Shown: positions 63,901 through 64,000 of the stretch, piece by piece
Position numbering within the stretch: position 1 is the stretch's first letter
Layout of the letters: each line of letters opens with the position of its first letter
NCBI GenBank assembly: GCA_018806915.1
Contig: JAGKQI010000100.1
Span: forward strand, 1,364,001 to 1,428,000
DNA: 64,000 nt
Direction of reading: 5' to 3'
Source of the DNA: Phytophthora colocasiae
Taxonomy: Eukaryota; Oomycota; Peronosporomycetes; Peronosporales; Peronosporaceae
The notes under the pieces: generated by a model
Database searches by the model: none
What the model was told of the DNA's origin: nothing
What the model saw: only the letters and a program-made list of their open reading frames with translations
Made by a program: the position numbers and the translations under genes

Positions 63901-64000
63901 TCACACTAAAGGGAGGTCACTCGCAGTTTTACCCGCGTTGTCGATGACCATCACTCCGGTTGCCGCATCAGGGGAAGCGTGGGGGCTCGCGTGTAAGCGC
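63901..64000 (-). CDS. Possible ankyrin-repeat C-terminus, runs off the right edge
   Basis: On the minus strand, 32 codons are open from the window edge to a stop at 63901-63903 and read DAATGVMVIDNAGKTASDLP near the end. The DNAGKTASDL phrase resembles the start of a final ankyrin repeat (D-x-x-GKTA-x-DL-A). The evidence is one short match, so this is tentative. Confidence 0.35.
   Translation of the reverse strand, partial: RLHASPHASPDAATGVMVIDNAGKTASDLPLV

Overview
The window looks like a gene-sparse, transposon-rich segment of an oomycete nuclear genome, most likely Phytophthora or a close relative. This is an inference from gene content and style, not a database match: short introns (about 60-100 bp) with GT-AG and some GC-AG borders, a fused glutamine amidotransferase/carbamoyl-phosphate synthase, and a mix of Gypsy, Crypton, piggyBac and Tc1/mariner elements in one place. 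No prokaryotic features, CRISPR arrays, rRNA or tRNA genes were recognised.

Layout. Host genes sit at the two edges: a partial ankyrin-repeat exon (1-153, -), ETFB (413-1168, +) and an intact carbamoyl-phosphate synthase (1543-6033, -) on the left; a second carbamoyl-phosphate synthase (55236-59729, +, frame broken), MIC60/mitofilin (60048-62233, -) and an eight-exon FHIT-like HIT hydrolase (62340-63780, +) on the right. The two synthase copies, their 5' flanks and a central pair of head-to-head secreted-protein genes form a large inverted duplication around a spacer at about 43405-43977. The left arm also holds a rearrangement scar: the last third of MIC60 and about 100 bp of synthase 3' end are joined behind the synthase 5' flank.

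The arms have been filled by different mobile elements, so each arm records the empty site of the other. Left arm: a 4.6-kb TA-flanked inverted-repeat element (7986-12629) that carries a Crypton tyrosine recombinase, a three-exon zinc-finger gene and a nested, deleted mariner; a 293-bp MITE (12698-12990); and a 29-kb array (13233-42252) of three Ty3/Gypsy interiors sharing four LTRs, bounded by a single short target duplication. The third Gypsy interior contains a 661-bp inverted-repeat element with what looks like a captured gene fragment (39041-39701). Right arm: a gag-only LTR element (44307-48735) that splits the right secreted-protein gene exactly at the end of its signal peptide, and an apparently intact piggyBac transposon (49621-53575).

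The clearest novelties are the LTR-sharing Gypsy array with one target duplication, the overlap of the Gypsy and piggyBac target sites at equivalent positions of the two arms, the cargo-bearing TA element with its Crypton and zinc-finger/HPDK gene, and the piggyBac gene with two GC-AG introns. Single-base frame breaks are concentrated in duplicated sequence, so some 'pseudogene' calls may reflect unpolished consensus rather than biology.
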